A stretch of 64,000 bases of DNA from Cryptomeria japonica (lineage: Eukaryota > Streptophyta > Pinopsida > Cupressales > Cupressaceae): positions 67,065,546 through 67,129,545 of the forward strand of contig NC_081408.1 of NCBI RefSeq assembly GCF_030272615.1. Reading direction: 5' to 3'. Each line of letters starts with the position of its first letter. Position 1 is the stretch's first letter. Under the pieces are notes generated by a model, which was not told the origin of the DNA, made no database searches, and worked only from the letters and a program-made list of their open reading frames with translations. The position numbers and the translations under genes were made by a program. Shown here piece by piece: positions 33,876 to 45,244 of the stretch.

Positions 33876-34021
33876 GATTAAATACCTTTTTCTATCTTAG
33901 ATGGATGAATGCTTGGAGTGTGCTTGCTTCTTCCTTGAAATGCCTTAGCTCAAAATCTTTGTGCTCTCTGAAAGTTTGAAATCATGGTGAAATGAAATGG
34001 AGCCAAAACCTTACTTTTATA
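33876..34021 (-). promoter_or_regulatory. Candidate promoter and 5' leader of ORF3
   Basis: The minus strand has TATAAAAG at 34014-34021, a stop-rich leader of about 138 bases and then ATGG in the favourable context AATCATGG. A TATA box this close to an element's third reading frame suggests a separate transcript. This rests on motifs only. Confidence 0.45.
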
Positions 34022-34639
34022 ATGTCTTATCGCCATCTACCACATAGGTGTTGAGATTAGTTTCTTAAAACTAGAAGATGAAATGATAATGTGGTCACAA
34101 GAGGTGACTTAGATTCTAGTTTAGCAGTCTTATGCATGACTAGAACACTCTAGATAGATAGGTGATCTGTTTATTGATGATTAGTGAGCAATGGAAAAAG
34201 ATGAAGAGTTACACTATTGAACTGGTGATACAGGTTGAAGAATTCTATCCACCAAGAATCTTAGAGTAGGGACTAGTAAGTTGGATACGATGACCAAAGG
34301 TGAGTCATTCATGGAGAGAAATCACCAAAAAAATGGCTAGTGAAGTCTATCGTAGTTAACAATCAGTTAAGATGAGATTTGTGTGGATTTTCTGGTTCGC
34401 ATTAAAAGGATAGAACATGACCCAGAGGTTGTTGAAATTATGAGTTGTGATGAAAGATAAGGATAAGTTGCTGGTGAGAATGATAGAGAGCGCGTAGAGA
34501 AAGTGTGGGAAGATTTGAATTTTAAAACTACTAAGTTTTGTATGAAGATTTTTGGTGATAACCAATTAGTTTGATCGTAAAAATTGCAAAGTGCAATTTT
34601 GATTCGAGCAAGGTGAAAAGACGGAAGAACTGCTAAGTG
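34022..34639. other. Unassigned intergenic sequence
   Basis: No coding frame, LTR border or repeat could be supported. It may be the U3 part of the plus-strand LTR whose tail follows, or upstream sequence of ORF3. Confidence 0.3.
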
Positions 34640-35312
34640 AATAATAGAGTGGTGAAGAGAGTTTGGAGAGCTCAGATAGTGTGAAGGGTAGAGAAAGAAT
34701 GCAGAGCACCAGTAGAGTGCAGATCAAGTGTAATGTAGAGCACTAGTAGAGAGCGAAGCAAGCGTAACCGGTGGTTAAACCAAAGAGCTTCATTTGGATC
34801 TGATTAAGCTAAGAGTAGCTTCTATAGAAGACCATTCTCTTTGTCATTTTCTAATAACTACAATAGTAATCCCTTAATTGGGTGGACTATAATTGGTCCC
34901 TTTGTAAAATCCCTTAACAGGGTGACATCTTAATTGATGATCCTAAGTCCTTTAACAAGGCTACCTCTAACAGGGTAAAGGTTCTAATAGGCCTTAAATA
35001 AAATCCCTTAACTAGCTGGCACCTAATAATGTCTTTTTAATCTCCTAATAGGGATGGCATCTCACTGGGCGTACTCCAGAAGAGTGCAGATTTTGTGAGT
35101 TTCTACTCACACCATGGTTTTCTCCCATTTGGGTTTCCACATGATAAATCTTGGTAGACATGTGTGTTTGATTTTATGTGTGCATGTTTCTTATTAATGT
35201 TTCTTATACTGATAAGGGTTAAGTTTGAATAGAGACTTTGATTAAGGTTAAATCTAGTAAAACCGATATAGTGTTGATTCACCCCTCCCCTCTCAGCACC
35301 AGTTGGGACTAA
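34640..35312 (+). repeat. Plus-strand LTR tail (R/U5-like), start not located
   Basis: It has six degenerate copies of an AATCCCTTAACAGGGT-like unit (34868-35060), the GGTTTTCTCCC plus GGGTTTCCAC element (35113-35141), a C-rich block at 35278-35292 and a terminal GGACTAACA at 35312. These are the features of the other LTR ends here. No primer site follows, so it is a 3' LTR or solo remnant. Confidence 0.6.
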
Positions 35313-35377
35313 CATTATTTCCCTTCATAACCTTTGTCATTTTTGTAGAAAAAAATAGAATCTTCTTAATGTTAGCC

Positions 35378-35557
35378 ATCACACACACACACACAAACAA
35401 AGATACATACATACATACATACATATGCATATATATATATATACATACCTACATATGCATACATATTTACCTACATATACATATGTATATATATGTATGT
35501 ATGTATGTATGTATATACATACATATATCCATATATACATATATATATATATATATA
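35378..35557. repeat. TA/CA-rich microsatellite, left part
   Basis: A (CA)n run, then (ATAC)n, TATGTA and (AT)n units, interrupted at 35558 by the Copia element. The same repeat type resumes at 43341 and at 58679. The small Ile/Tyr/His open frames in it are artefacts of repetition. Confidence 0.9.
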
Positions 35558-37079
35558 TGTTGGCAATATTGCATTATAACAGACAATGAAAGATTGTTGG
35601 CATTTCATAAGGATATTGAGAAGGTTGTTGATGATTATGGATATAACTGATTAAAGATGTTTTACTATCTTGATATTATTATTTTGTCATTGATGTCAAG
35701 AAATTGATTTTCTAATTCAGTATGATGTTGCCATATCTTGATAAGTATGATATGAAGATTATAAAGATGTCGGTAAAAGACACAGGAAAGAATATGATGA
35801 ATAAGGGGATGAATAAGGTATTCAATGGGCAACTACTACCGAGTTAGACAATGACGAGATCATGATGTTTTAGATTGTTTTAAAATAATACATATGTTGT
35901 AAATTGTAAAGGTTAATACTATACTATGCTATCAACCAAGAAACCTAGTCAGTAAACCCTAAGGTTATCGCTATTGGTTAATGAAGGTGGAATGTCTACC
36001 GAGTGAAGTTTAGTATTCACCGAGCTATTACCGAGTCGTAACCGAGCTATAACAGAATGCATTAAATGTTTACATGCAGTATTTAATGAAGGAAGCTAAT
36101 GAGCTAGAGCGGATTAAATGATTGGTAAGCCATGGAAGAAGTTTGTTAACAAATATAAGGCAATGAAAAGTCGGCATGAAGATTGACAGCTCAGATTGAA
36201 ACACAATACCCTGGCACAAGTTTCAAGACTAGTATGCAAGTTCCAAGGTGGGGTAAAACATTTTCAGATTGAAAGATGCATTGAACCTAGACAAGATTGA
36301 AGATCTGATGGCTATGATTGATCATGGGAAATGTGATCAAGGAGATTAAGCGGTTATCTAATTGTTTATAAATAGGAAATTGTTGATAAACAATATATGT
36401 AGGCAAGTGTATGCACAGGGATGGTACATAGTGATTACCAAGCACAAAAGCTTGAAGACCTATTTGAATAACAGAGCATAGAAGCCCAACAGATAGACAA
36501 GATTAGTTCTATGTCTAGATTGTATTGAACAAATAAGAATCTGCTTTAGCATTTTAGATCTGAAGTTGTAGATAGATTTTTATTACTATTATTTTGTGAA
36601 AGTGATAGAAAATGTCTTAACCGAGTGGACTTAACAGTCTTATATGTAAATCCTCTAGCAAGGTGACATTCTGATTGAGTGTTTGAAATCCTTTAACAAG
36701 GTCACTTCTAACAAAGTGAAGATCCTAATAGATCTGAGGGAAATCCCTTAACCGGGTCACATCTAGCATGTGTTTGTAATCTTTAACAAGATTTGCTTTT
36801 AACCGAGCATACTCTAGAAGAGTATATTTCTTAGTGGGTCCGAAATCCCACAATGATTTTTCCCTATTTGGGTTTCCACATTAAATCTAGTGTTATGAGG
36901 TTTATATTGTTCATATGCTTTTGAGTTTGCATGTTTAACAGTTTTAGTTATATTGCTGATATATATGTTACCAAGGTTGAATCTAATGTTTTTATGGATG
37001 ATTAAGTTTATATGATTCACCCCCCTTCTCATCTTGTTGGCTATTGGATCTATACTTATATTAAGTATTAGAACTATCA
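35558..37079 (+). repeat. Copia 5' LTR
   Basis: TGTTGGCAAT to AACTATCA, 1522 bp. It has a TATA box at 36367, degenerate AATCCYTTAAC repeats at 36600-36800, the TTTTTCCC and GGGTTTCCAC element at 36857-36879 and the C-rich block at 37019. Confidence 0.93.
36367..36375 (+). promoter_or_regulatory. TATA box of Copia 5' LTR
   Basis: TATAAATAG about 810 bp into the LTR; the 3' LTR has the same motif at 42626-42634. Confidence 0.6.
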
Positions 37080-37081
37080 AT

Positions 37082-37093
37082 TGGTATTAGAGC
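37082..37093 (+). promoter_or_regulatory. Primer-binding site, tRNA-iMet type
   Basis: TGGTATTAGAGC, two bases after the LTR; it differs from the canonical TGGTATCAGAGC by one C to T change. Confidence 0.9.
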
Positions 37094-37143
37094 TTTGGAC
37101 TCTGGAAGGAAAGTTTAAAGGCACTTGAGTTAAAGATCCAAAG

Positions 37144-38200
37144 ATGTATAAGAGGGATGCACCAAAGCTGAACAAGTCAGGTTTCTCTACATGGAAAAAA
37201 AGGATGAAGCTACATCTATCAGGAGTTGGAGAATATGTTGTATACTATCTGGAGAATGATTTTGTTGCACCAAGCACCTATCCATTGACTATGGAAGAGA
37301 TAAGGGCAAAGCAAGAACATATTCAAGCAGTGATTGAAATAACATCTACATTGACCGATTCAGAGTTTAATGATCTAGAAGGCTGCAATGATGCAAAGGC
37401 AATGTGGGATAAGCTCATATTAGTATATGGAGGAGATGAACATGTTCAAAGAGAAAAAGTAAATAGTCTGAGAGGACAACTTGAATCTATGAGGATGAAT
37501 GAAGGTAAGAACATAACTCAGTACAGTACAGGACTAAAGGAGATTGTCAATCAAATCAAAGGAGCAAGTGGAACTATTGAAGAAAAGGATATAACAAGTA
37601 AGTTGTTAAGAACCCTTCTACCAGCTTATGCAATCCAAGTCTCTGCAATCAATGAATTAAGATCTGTACCTAATATGTCAGTTTCTTTAGATGCTACTAT
37701 TGGTAAGCTACATGCATTTGAGTTAAGTAATTTTGATAACAGTGGATTTTCGGTAAATAAAGTTGAATCTGCATTTAGTTCTTTTCATCTTGATGAATCT
37801 AATGATTACAATGAAAGAAAGTATAAGTACTCTGAAGGATATCATAGTGGAGCAAGTGAAAGATTTTGGAAGAACATGGAAGAAGTACACAAATTGTATG
37901 AATAAATCAAAAAGCAAGAAGAGTTTGAAGCACTATTAGCCAAAAGGTTACCGAGAGGCAAAGGTAAGTATAAAGGAAAACTACCTTTGAAATGTTTCAA
38001 TTGTGATAAGATAGGAGATATGGCTTCAAACTGTCTTGACAAAGATTTTAGTAAAAGAAGAGATTACTGAGATGATAGATAGAAAGATAATCATTACAGA
38101 GGACACTGAGACTTTAGAAGAAGAGATAGAAAGACATGCTTAATAGTTGATGAGGAATCTAACGATGATAAATTAGACGAGATTGATATAGAGGAAGTAG
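37144..38200 (+). pseudogene. Copia gag (UBN2-type) with damaged zinc knuckle
   Basis: ATG at 37144, 51 bases after the PBS. The first 253 codons are open: the S-T-W-K-K-R-M motif, A-M-W-D-K-L-I, and A-I-N-E-L-R-S-V-P typical of the domain end. A TAA at 37903 (homologues read a sense codon) is followed in frame by the knuckle C-F-N-C-D-K-I-G-D-M-A-S-N-C at 37993-38034, whose zinc-binding His is Asp. Two more stops follow near 38068 and 38080. Gag would coat the element RNA. Confidence 0.88.
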
Positions 38201-38442
38201 TTTATGTGGCTTTCAAGGATAGATCAGATGAAGAAATGTATGAAGAAAAAGCCCTAATATCTCACATAAACACTAATGATTCTTGGATTATAGATAGTGG
38301 ATGCTCACATCATATGACAGGAGATAAACACAAGTTTGTTATATTAGAAGATTATGATGGAGGATATGTTAGATTTGGTAATGATGCACCATGTCAGGTA
38401 AGAGGTAAAGGATCTATAACACTTCTTGATAATGCAAGATGA
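38201..38442 (+). pseudogene. Copia aspartic protease
   Basis: Open stretch with W-I-I-D-S-G-C-S-H-H-M-T-G (38286-38324); the catalytic D-S-G is intact. It ends at a TGA after D-N-A-R at 38440 where homologues continue, so only the stop blocks it. In live elements it cuts the gag-pol polyprotein. Confidence 0.88.
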
Positions 38443-39690
38443 AATGATGTTTATTGGGTTGAAGGTTTGAAATACAATTTGTTGAGTGTAGCACAACTAA
38501 ACAACATATGTTACCGAATAGAATTTTAGAAAGGAACTGTCAAAGTTCATGACAAAAATGGAAAGTTAGCTACTACTGGGACACAAACAAAAGGTAATAC
38601 ATTTCACCTTGACTCAACTCGGAATAAGTGTTTGCATGCAAAGATTGATGATACCTGGTTATGGCATAAAAGGTTTTGTCATGTCAATTTTGATAATCTG
38701 ATCAAAATAAGCAAGAAGCACAGAGTAAGACGTCTACCGAGTCTTGAAAAACTTGCGAATGCTATGTGCTGAGGATGCCAGATGGGTAAGATGATAAGAT
38801 CAAGCTTTACAAGTAAGTCTTACACTTCTAAGGGAACTTTAGATCTAGTGCACACTAATCCTTGTGGTCCTATGAAAGTTCAAATTTATTATGGTGATAA
38901 ATATTTCATATTATTTGTGGATGACTATTCAAGGATGATGTCAGTAATGTTTTTAAAAGACAAATTAGAAGCTTTTAAAATGTTTATATGGTACAAGGCA
39001 AGAGTTGAAAATGAAACAGGAAGACAACTGAAATGTCTTAGATCAGATAGAGGAGGAGAGTTCACATCTGATGAGTTCAACTTATTTTGCAATGATCATG
39101 GTATTAAAAGATAAGTCTCTGCACTAAGAACTCCACAATAGAATGGAATAGCTGAAAGAAGAAATAGATCTATTATGGATTGTGCTAGAACACTGATGGT
39201 TAAAAAGAAGGTGCCACAAACATTTTGGAGAGAAGCAATAAGTATAGCTGTTTACACCTTGAACCGAGTTCAATTGAAGAAAGGTACTTTGAAGACACCA
39301 TATGAAATCTGGTATGATAAGAAACCTAAAGTTAGTTATTTTAAAATCTTTGGAAGTAGATGCTATGTTCATAAAGGTGATAGAAATGACAAGTTTGATC
39401 AGAAAAGTGAAGAAGGAACTTTTCTAGGTTACTCTTCTAGAAGCAAAGCATTTAAATGTCTGATCAAATCATCTAACAAAATAGTAGAAAGTGCAAATGT
39501 GAAAATTGATGAATTTGCAGAAAGAAATGATGAAGGAAATTCCAAGGAACCAGAAGACTATGATGAATTTGTCTATGTTCAACTGAGAAGTCCTACCGAG
39601 AAGACTATTGAAGAAAATGAAGAGAATATCTAGTTACCGAGTGATGAAGAAGATCATACAGAGCCTATCGAGCCTGTATTAGCCAAGTAT
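38443..39690 (+). pseudogene. Copia integrase region
   Basis: The GAG-pre-integrase part (38640-38800) has W-H-K-R-F-C-H and C-Q-M-G-K. In the core the first catalytic Asp is Asn (H-T-N-P-C-G-P), while C-L-R-S-D-R-G-G-E-F keeps the second. A TAA after H-G-I-K-R (39112) and a TAG before the N-G-I-A-E-R-R block (39139) interrupt the core just before the catalytic Glu. The C-terminal part 39175-39633 is open with Y-F-K-I-F-G-S-R-C and F-L-G-Y-S-S-R. The enzyme is inactive. Confidence 0.88.
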
Positions 39691-39744
39691 GTCAGAAGGC
39701 ATCATACAATAAGTTAGATTATAGGAGATAAGGATGATCCAGTT

Positions 39745-40662
39745 ATGACAATGAACAAACTGAGACAAAACACATGCTTGATATCTGAATTTGAACTAAG
39801 AATAGTAAAAGAGGCATTTAACAGTGAAGATTGGGTAAAAGCTATGACAAAAGAGATTGATCAAATCAAGAAGAATGACACATGGACACTAATCCCAAGA
39901 CTGAAGGACAAAAATGTAAACAGTACAAAGTGGATTTTCAAAAACAAGCTAAATGAAAAGGGTGAAGTCATTCAAAACAAAGCAAGACTAGTTTGGAAAG
40001 GTTATGCTCAAGAAGAAGGAATTGATTATGGTGAAACTTTTGCACCTGTTGCTAGACTTGAAGGAGTTAGAACATTGTTGGCCTATGCTGCTTTCAAGAA
40101 CTTCAGGATATATCAAATGGATGTCAAATCTACATTTCTGAATGGAATATTAGAAGAAGAAGTTTTTATTGAACAACCTGAAGGATTTGTTGAAGACAAT
40201 AATAAAGATCAGGTATGTAAATTGAACAAAGCTTTATATGATTTGAATCAAGCACCAAGAGCATGGTATGAAAGATTGCACTCTTATTTGATTAAGATTG
40301 GTTTTATAAGGACAAGTGAGAATAGCAACATGTACATGAAGAATGATGAAAATGGAATACTGGTCTCAGCCATATTTGTTGATGATATTATATTTTGTGG
40401 AAATGACTCTTTATGCAAGAACTTTGGAAGTGAAATGAGCAAAGAATTTGAGATGTCATTAATCGGTGAGATAAAGTATTTTATAGGTTTACAGATACTA
40501 CAAATGAAAAATGGGATTTTCATTACTCAATCCAAGTACATAAAGGAAATCTTGAAGAAATTTGGAATGGATGATTCAACACCAATAAGCACTCCTATGA
40601 CTACCAACTACAAATTATCCAAAAATGATGAATCTGCATCTGTTGATGAGACACTCTACTGA
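39745..40662 (+). pseudogene. Copia reverse transcriptase
   Basis: 305 open codons covering the whole [36 protein letters not shown] (first catalytic Asp), A-P-R-A-W-Y, F-V-D-D-I-I-F (catalytic DD) and the connection block [13 protein letters not shown]. It stops at a TGA (40660) four codons before the next frame. Catalytic residues are intact, so this is the best preserved enzyme in the window. Confidence 0.93.
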
Positions 40663-41328
40663 TCCATGATTGGGAAACTACAATATGTTGTTCACAATAG
40701 ACCAGATATAGCACATGAAGTAGGTATAGTTGCAAGATTCTCTGCAGATCCTAAGGAAACACACATGACAACAATCAAAAAAAAATTTAGATACTTGAAA
40801 GGCACAAAGGATTATGGCTTAGTATATCAGAAAGGAAATGATTTTGATTCAAAAGTTTATACTGATGCTAATTGGGCAGGCAACATTGATGATAGAAAAA
40901 GTACAAGTGGAGGAGATTTCTTTTTAGGAGAAAGACTAGTGAGTTGGCTTAGCAAGAAACAAGGATGTGTTTCACAATCAACAACAAAAGCTAAATACAT
41001 TGCTACAACATTGAATTGTACCAACATTGCATGGATCAAACAGTTGTTGGAGGGTATAAATCAAAAAGTTACCGAGCTAGTAACTATATTCTGTGACAAT
41101 ACTAGTGCCATTAATATTTCAAAGAATCATGTTATGCACTTTAAGACAAAGCACATATCTATCAAATATCATTATCTTAGAGAAGAAGCTCAAGAGAAGA
41201 AAGTGGTGTTGGAATATGTTAGCACAAAGGAGCAAATAGTAGATATCTTCACCAAGCCACTATTAAAGGACACTTTTGAATATCTCATAAGTAAGTTAGG
41301 GGTCCTACCCCTATCTTCTACTCACTGA
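40663..41328 (+). pseudogene. Copia RNase H
   Basis: 221 open codons in the same frame as RT after one TGA. It shows M-I-G-K-L-Q-Y-V, Y-T-D-A-N-W-A-G-N (the second Asp of the usual D-x-D-W is Asn), D-R-K-S-T-S-G-G, S-T-T-K-A-K-Y-I (the usual catalytic Glu position in T-E-A-E-Y is Lys), F-C-D-N-T-S-A and D-I-F-T-K-P-L, ending S-K-L-G-V-L-P. The substitutions suggest lost activity. Confidence 0.9.
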
Positions 41329-41816
41329 CCAAGTTCAGTGAAAGCATCAATCTGATGACTAATGAATATCTTTTGGGAGTTGATGTTGAGTTATACACTT
41401 TAGGATGTTTTCTAAAGGTGTACAAAACATAATAAAAGGAAATATAATAGGGAACGGGAATTGAAGACAAATGCTCTGACCGAGACTCGGTTGATACACA
41501 ACAATAGGAAATAACTTCTCACAGAAAGAAATTATGTTTTAGTTCTTTACTTTTTGGCATTTTTGTCAAACGGGGAGAAGACCTACAAAGGGGGAGAAGA
41601 CCTACAAAGGGAGAGAAGACTACTATGAAGAAGAGATGACTGAGAGAAGACCTATCAAGGGGGAAGACTAAGAGTGAACTACAGATTGGAAAGAAGACAA
41701 AAATGAGGAGAAGTCTAATGTATGGGGGAGAGCATTTCAGCATTTTAGAATCACAACAATCTGAATCTATTAAGGTCAAATAAATTGGTTTTTCCATCAA
41801 TGCCAAAGGGGGAGAT
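41329..41816 (+). other. Post-pol region with reiterated polypurine tracts
   Basis: Noncoding. Between 41570 and 41660 a unit GGGGGAGAAGACCTA or variant occurs about four times. The functional PPT AAAGGGGGAGAT is at 41805-41816, against the 3' LTR. Repeated PPTs are a reported trait of Sireviruses. Confidence 0.8.
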
Positions 41817-43340
41817 TGTTGGCAATATTACATTATAACAGACAATGAAAGATTGTTGGCATTTCATAAGGATATTGAGAAGGCTGTTGATGATTATGGA
41901 TATAACTGATTAAAGATGTTTTACTGTTTTGATATTATTATTTTGTCATTGATATCAAGAAATTGATTTTCTAATTTAGTATGATGTTGCCATATCTTGA
42001 GAAGTATGATATGAAGATTATAAAGATGTCAGTAAAAGACACAGGAAAGAATATGATGAATAAGGGGATGAATAAGGTATTCAATGGGCAACTACTACCG
42101 AGTTAGACAATGATGAGATCATGATGTTTTATATTGTTTTAACATCATACATATGTTGTAAATTGTAAAGGTTAATACTATACTATGTTATCAACCAAGG
42201 AACCTAGCCGGTAAACCCTAAGGTTATTGCTATCAGTTAATGAAGGCAGAATGTCTACCGAGTGAAGTTTAGTATTCACCGAGCGGTTACCAAGTTCTAA
42301 CCAAGCTATAACAAAATGCATTAAATGTTTACATGTGGTATTTAATGAAGGAAGCTGATGAGCTAGAGCAGATTAAATGATTGGAAAGCCATGGAAGAAG
42401 TTTGTTAACAAATCTAAGGCAATGAAAAGTCGGCATGAAGATCTACAGCTCAGATTGAACCACAATACCCTGGCACAAGTTCCAAGACTAGTATTCAAGT
42501 TCCAAGGTAGGGTAAAAAATTTTTAGATCGAAAGATGCATTGAACCTGGACAAGATTGAAGATCTGATGGCTATGATTGATCATGGGAAATGTGATCAAG
42601 GAGATTAAATGGTTATCTAATTTTTTATAAATAGGAAACTATTGATAAACAATGTATGTGGGCAAGTGTATGCACAGGGATGCTACATAGTGATTACTGA
42701 GCACATAAGCTTGAAGACCTATTTGAATAACAGAGCATAGAAGCCCAACAGATAGACAAGATTAGTTCTTTGTCTAGATTGTATTGAACAAATAAGAATC
42801 TACTTTAGCATTTTAGATGTGAATTTGCAAATAGATTTTTATTATTGTTATTTTATGAAAGTGACAAAAAATCTCTTAATCAAGTGGACTTAATAGTCTT
42901 ATATGTAAATCCTCTAGCAAGGTGACATTCTGATTGAGTGTTTGAAATCCTTTAACAAGGTCAGTTCTAACAAAGTGAAGATCCTAACAGATCTGAGGTA
43001 AATCCCTTAATCGGGTCACATCTAGCAATGTGTTTGTAATCTTTAACATGATTTGCTTTTAACCAAGCGTACTCAAGAAGAGTGTATTTCTTAGTGGGTC
43101 CAAAATCCCACTGTGGTTTTTCCCTATTTGGGTTTCCACGTTAAATCTGGTGTTATGAGGTTTATATTGTTCATATGCTTTTGAGTTTGCATGTTTAACA
43201 GTTCTGGTTATATTGCTGATATATATGTTACCAAGGTTGAATCTGATGTTTTTATGGATGATTAAGTTTATATGATTCACCCCCCCCTCTCATCTTGTTG
43301 GCTATTGGATCTGTACTTATATTAAGTATTAGAACTATCA
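41817..43340 (+). repeat. Copia 3' LTR
   Basis: 1524 bp, TGTTGGCAAT to AACTATCA. It is followed by ATATA, the second copy of the target duplication. The TATA box is at 42626-42634. Confidence 0.93.
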
Positions 43341-43368
43341 ATATATACATATACATATATATACATAT
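43341..43368. repeat. Microsatellite remnant between two elements
   Basis: 28 bp of TATA/ACATAT repeat, a piece of the same tract as 35378-35557 and 58679-58860, separating the Copia 3' LTR from the Gypsy 5' LTR. Confidence 0.85.
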
Positions 43369-44771
43369 TGTAGTCACATAAATCTGTCCATTTTAATTAA
43401 ATGAATATTTCATATTTATTTGATTAAAAACCCACTAGCCATCAGTTAATTAAATTAATATTTAATTAATTCATTAAACCAAATTCATAATTAATTAAAT
43501 GAATAAATTTTATTTATTCAATTTAATCATCTTTACTCTTTTAAATAAATTAAATAAAACATTTATTTAAATCATTGACACTCCCCACTTGCATTTTCCT
43601 ACAAATGCAAGTTGCAACCACAAGTTGAAATAAATAAATTTATTTTAATTAAAATCCTATTTTCCCTCACCCACCAAATCCATTTGCACTCCTAAAACCC
43701 CATTCTAGATTCTTCTAACCCCTTCCTAATTAGCCTAATCCATCCCCTAATTATTGTCACATTCCTAAGCAACTTGGAGTCACTTCTCAAAGACTTCAAA
43801 GTCTTTGAAAAGAATTAAATGCTTTATGTGTGCAACAAGCTAACCTCTAAAGTCTTCCAAACCACCTATGGCTCTTACATGACCATTAATGGTTAATTCC
43901 ACTTGCACCCATGGTTAAGGACTTTAACCCCTAACTCAACCCTCATGTCACTCATGTGTCTCCTCAAGGATTTGTTGCTTTGACCATAGTTATCCCTTTT
44001 ACCTTTTCATAAGAGTTTATCCATTGGATAAAAGCTTTATTCTTTGAATAAATAATTTATTCACTCAACCCAACCTTGACCTTAACTCCCAAGTTAACCT
44101 TCAGGTCATGTCAAGCATTTAATGCTTAATGCCTCTCCTCTCAACCTATCTCACATTGACACTTGTCATCCTGGGCTTGGGTTGAAAGCCCTCACATGGA
44201 ATAAATATCATTCAATCCTAACCCTTGTTGAGATTACTCAATCTCAACCATCCATTGCTCCATTTTTCCTATAAATAGAGCCCATTTCTTCATAATCCAG
44301 ATCCTGAAAACTTGTATGCATTTAATCTATAGGCATTTCTAGAGAGCATTTTAGCATAAAATCACGAATATATTATCATTTTGGACTAAAAAGAAATCTT
44401 AGTTCATTTCATGGCATCTCATATTTAGCTTATTTAATACTTGCATAGCATAGTTAATCATCTACAATCTTGAACCTCCATAAGCATTTATAGTACAAAA
44501 ATTTGCTGAGAGCTACACTAATTTGGAACTTGGAGAGGAGAGGAACAAAAGAGAAGGAGCTAAGAGCATGTTAAAAGGAATTTGGAGATGCCTTGTTGTA
44601 TTTACTTCATTAGTTAAATACTTTGGCATGTTCTTAGTATCTCTTTTTGTATGCCTGCTTAGATTAGTTTTTGGTTGAATAACACTAACTTTGATCCTTG
44701 TTTCTTGTTGTTTTTGTGTGTTATACGACCACATGTTTTAGTCTAACCATTGGGTATTTTGCATTGCATCA
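43369..44771 (+). repeat. Gypsy 5' LTR
   Basis: TGTAGTCACA to TGCATCA, 1403 bp, with TATAAATAG at 44270-44278. It lacks a 57-bp segment present in the 3' copy. Confidence 0.92.
44270..44278 (+). promoter_or_regulatory. TATA box of Gypsy LTR
   Basis: TATAAATAG after a pyrimidine stretch; the 3' LTR counterpart is at 58177-58185. Confidence 0.65.
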
Positions 44772-44773
44772 TT

Positions 44774-44790
44774 TGGTGAACCTATCGTGA
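44774..44790 (+). promoter_or_regulatory. Candidate primer-binding site (tRNA not identified)
   Basis: TGGTGAACCTATC begins two bases after the LTR end. It starts with TGG as required for pairing with a tRNA CCA end. The third element has nearly the same TGGTGAACCCA at 60025. It does not match the iMet site. Confidence 0.6.
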
Positions 44791-44846
44791 ATCAAACACC
44801 CAACAACATTTTTTTTGTTTTCAGAACTAACTTTTGACTATTTAGC

Positions 44847-45097
44847 TTTACACACAGGTCGCGCTTTGGTGCTTTTGCTCGCATTTAAGCACTATTGTTG
44901 TTTGATATTCTAGCGCTATTGTCTCAAATTTAGCACTATGGTTTGTATATTAGCACTTTTGAGTCTTAAATAGCACATTTGTCCATGTTTTAGCGCATTT
45001 TTTTTTGTTGTTAATATTTTTAGTTTAGCACTTTTGTCCACATTTTAGTGTGTTTGTGTTAAGTAACGCTTTTGTTTTCACACAAAGTAACGCTATT
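44847..45097 (+). repeat. Degenerate TAGCRCTNTTG repeat cluster
   Basis: Units such as CTAGCGCTATTG, TTAGCACTATG, TTAGCACTTTTG, ATAGCACATTTG and GTAACGCTATTG recur about every 20 bp, ten or so times, in the leader. Confidence 0.75.
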
Positions 45098-45244
45098 GTA
45101 ACAAAACATTGTAAAAAAGGCCATGTAATCAATAAAATAAATTTCTTAGGCTTTTGGAAGCCCCCCATAGGGTCGGATTTTACTAACTTTTTGCTTCATG
45201 TGCAGGTTTTAAACTAACCCCATTTGTTATTTAAAATCAAAAAA

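Larger units (their letters stand above)
35558..43340 (+). mobile_element. Full-length Sirevirus-like Copia LTR retrotransposon
   Basis: 7783 bp with two LTRs of 1522 and 1524 bp, a PBS, gag, protease, integrase, RT and RNase H in Copia order, reiterated PPTs and a 5-bp target duplication ATATA on both sides. The duplication lies in a TA repeat, so it is weak evidence on its own. LTRs are about 95% identical by eye, so the insertion is not recent. The RT/RNase H sequence style and multiple PPTs fit the Sirevirus lineage. Stops in gag and pol make it non-autonomous now. No extra reading frame lies after pol. Confidence 0.93.

Noticed and set aside
35303-35650. Ile/Tyr/His-rich open frame
   Set aside because: It translates a TA/CA microsatellite and runs into the Copia LTR; no protein features.
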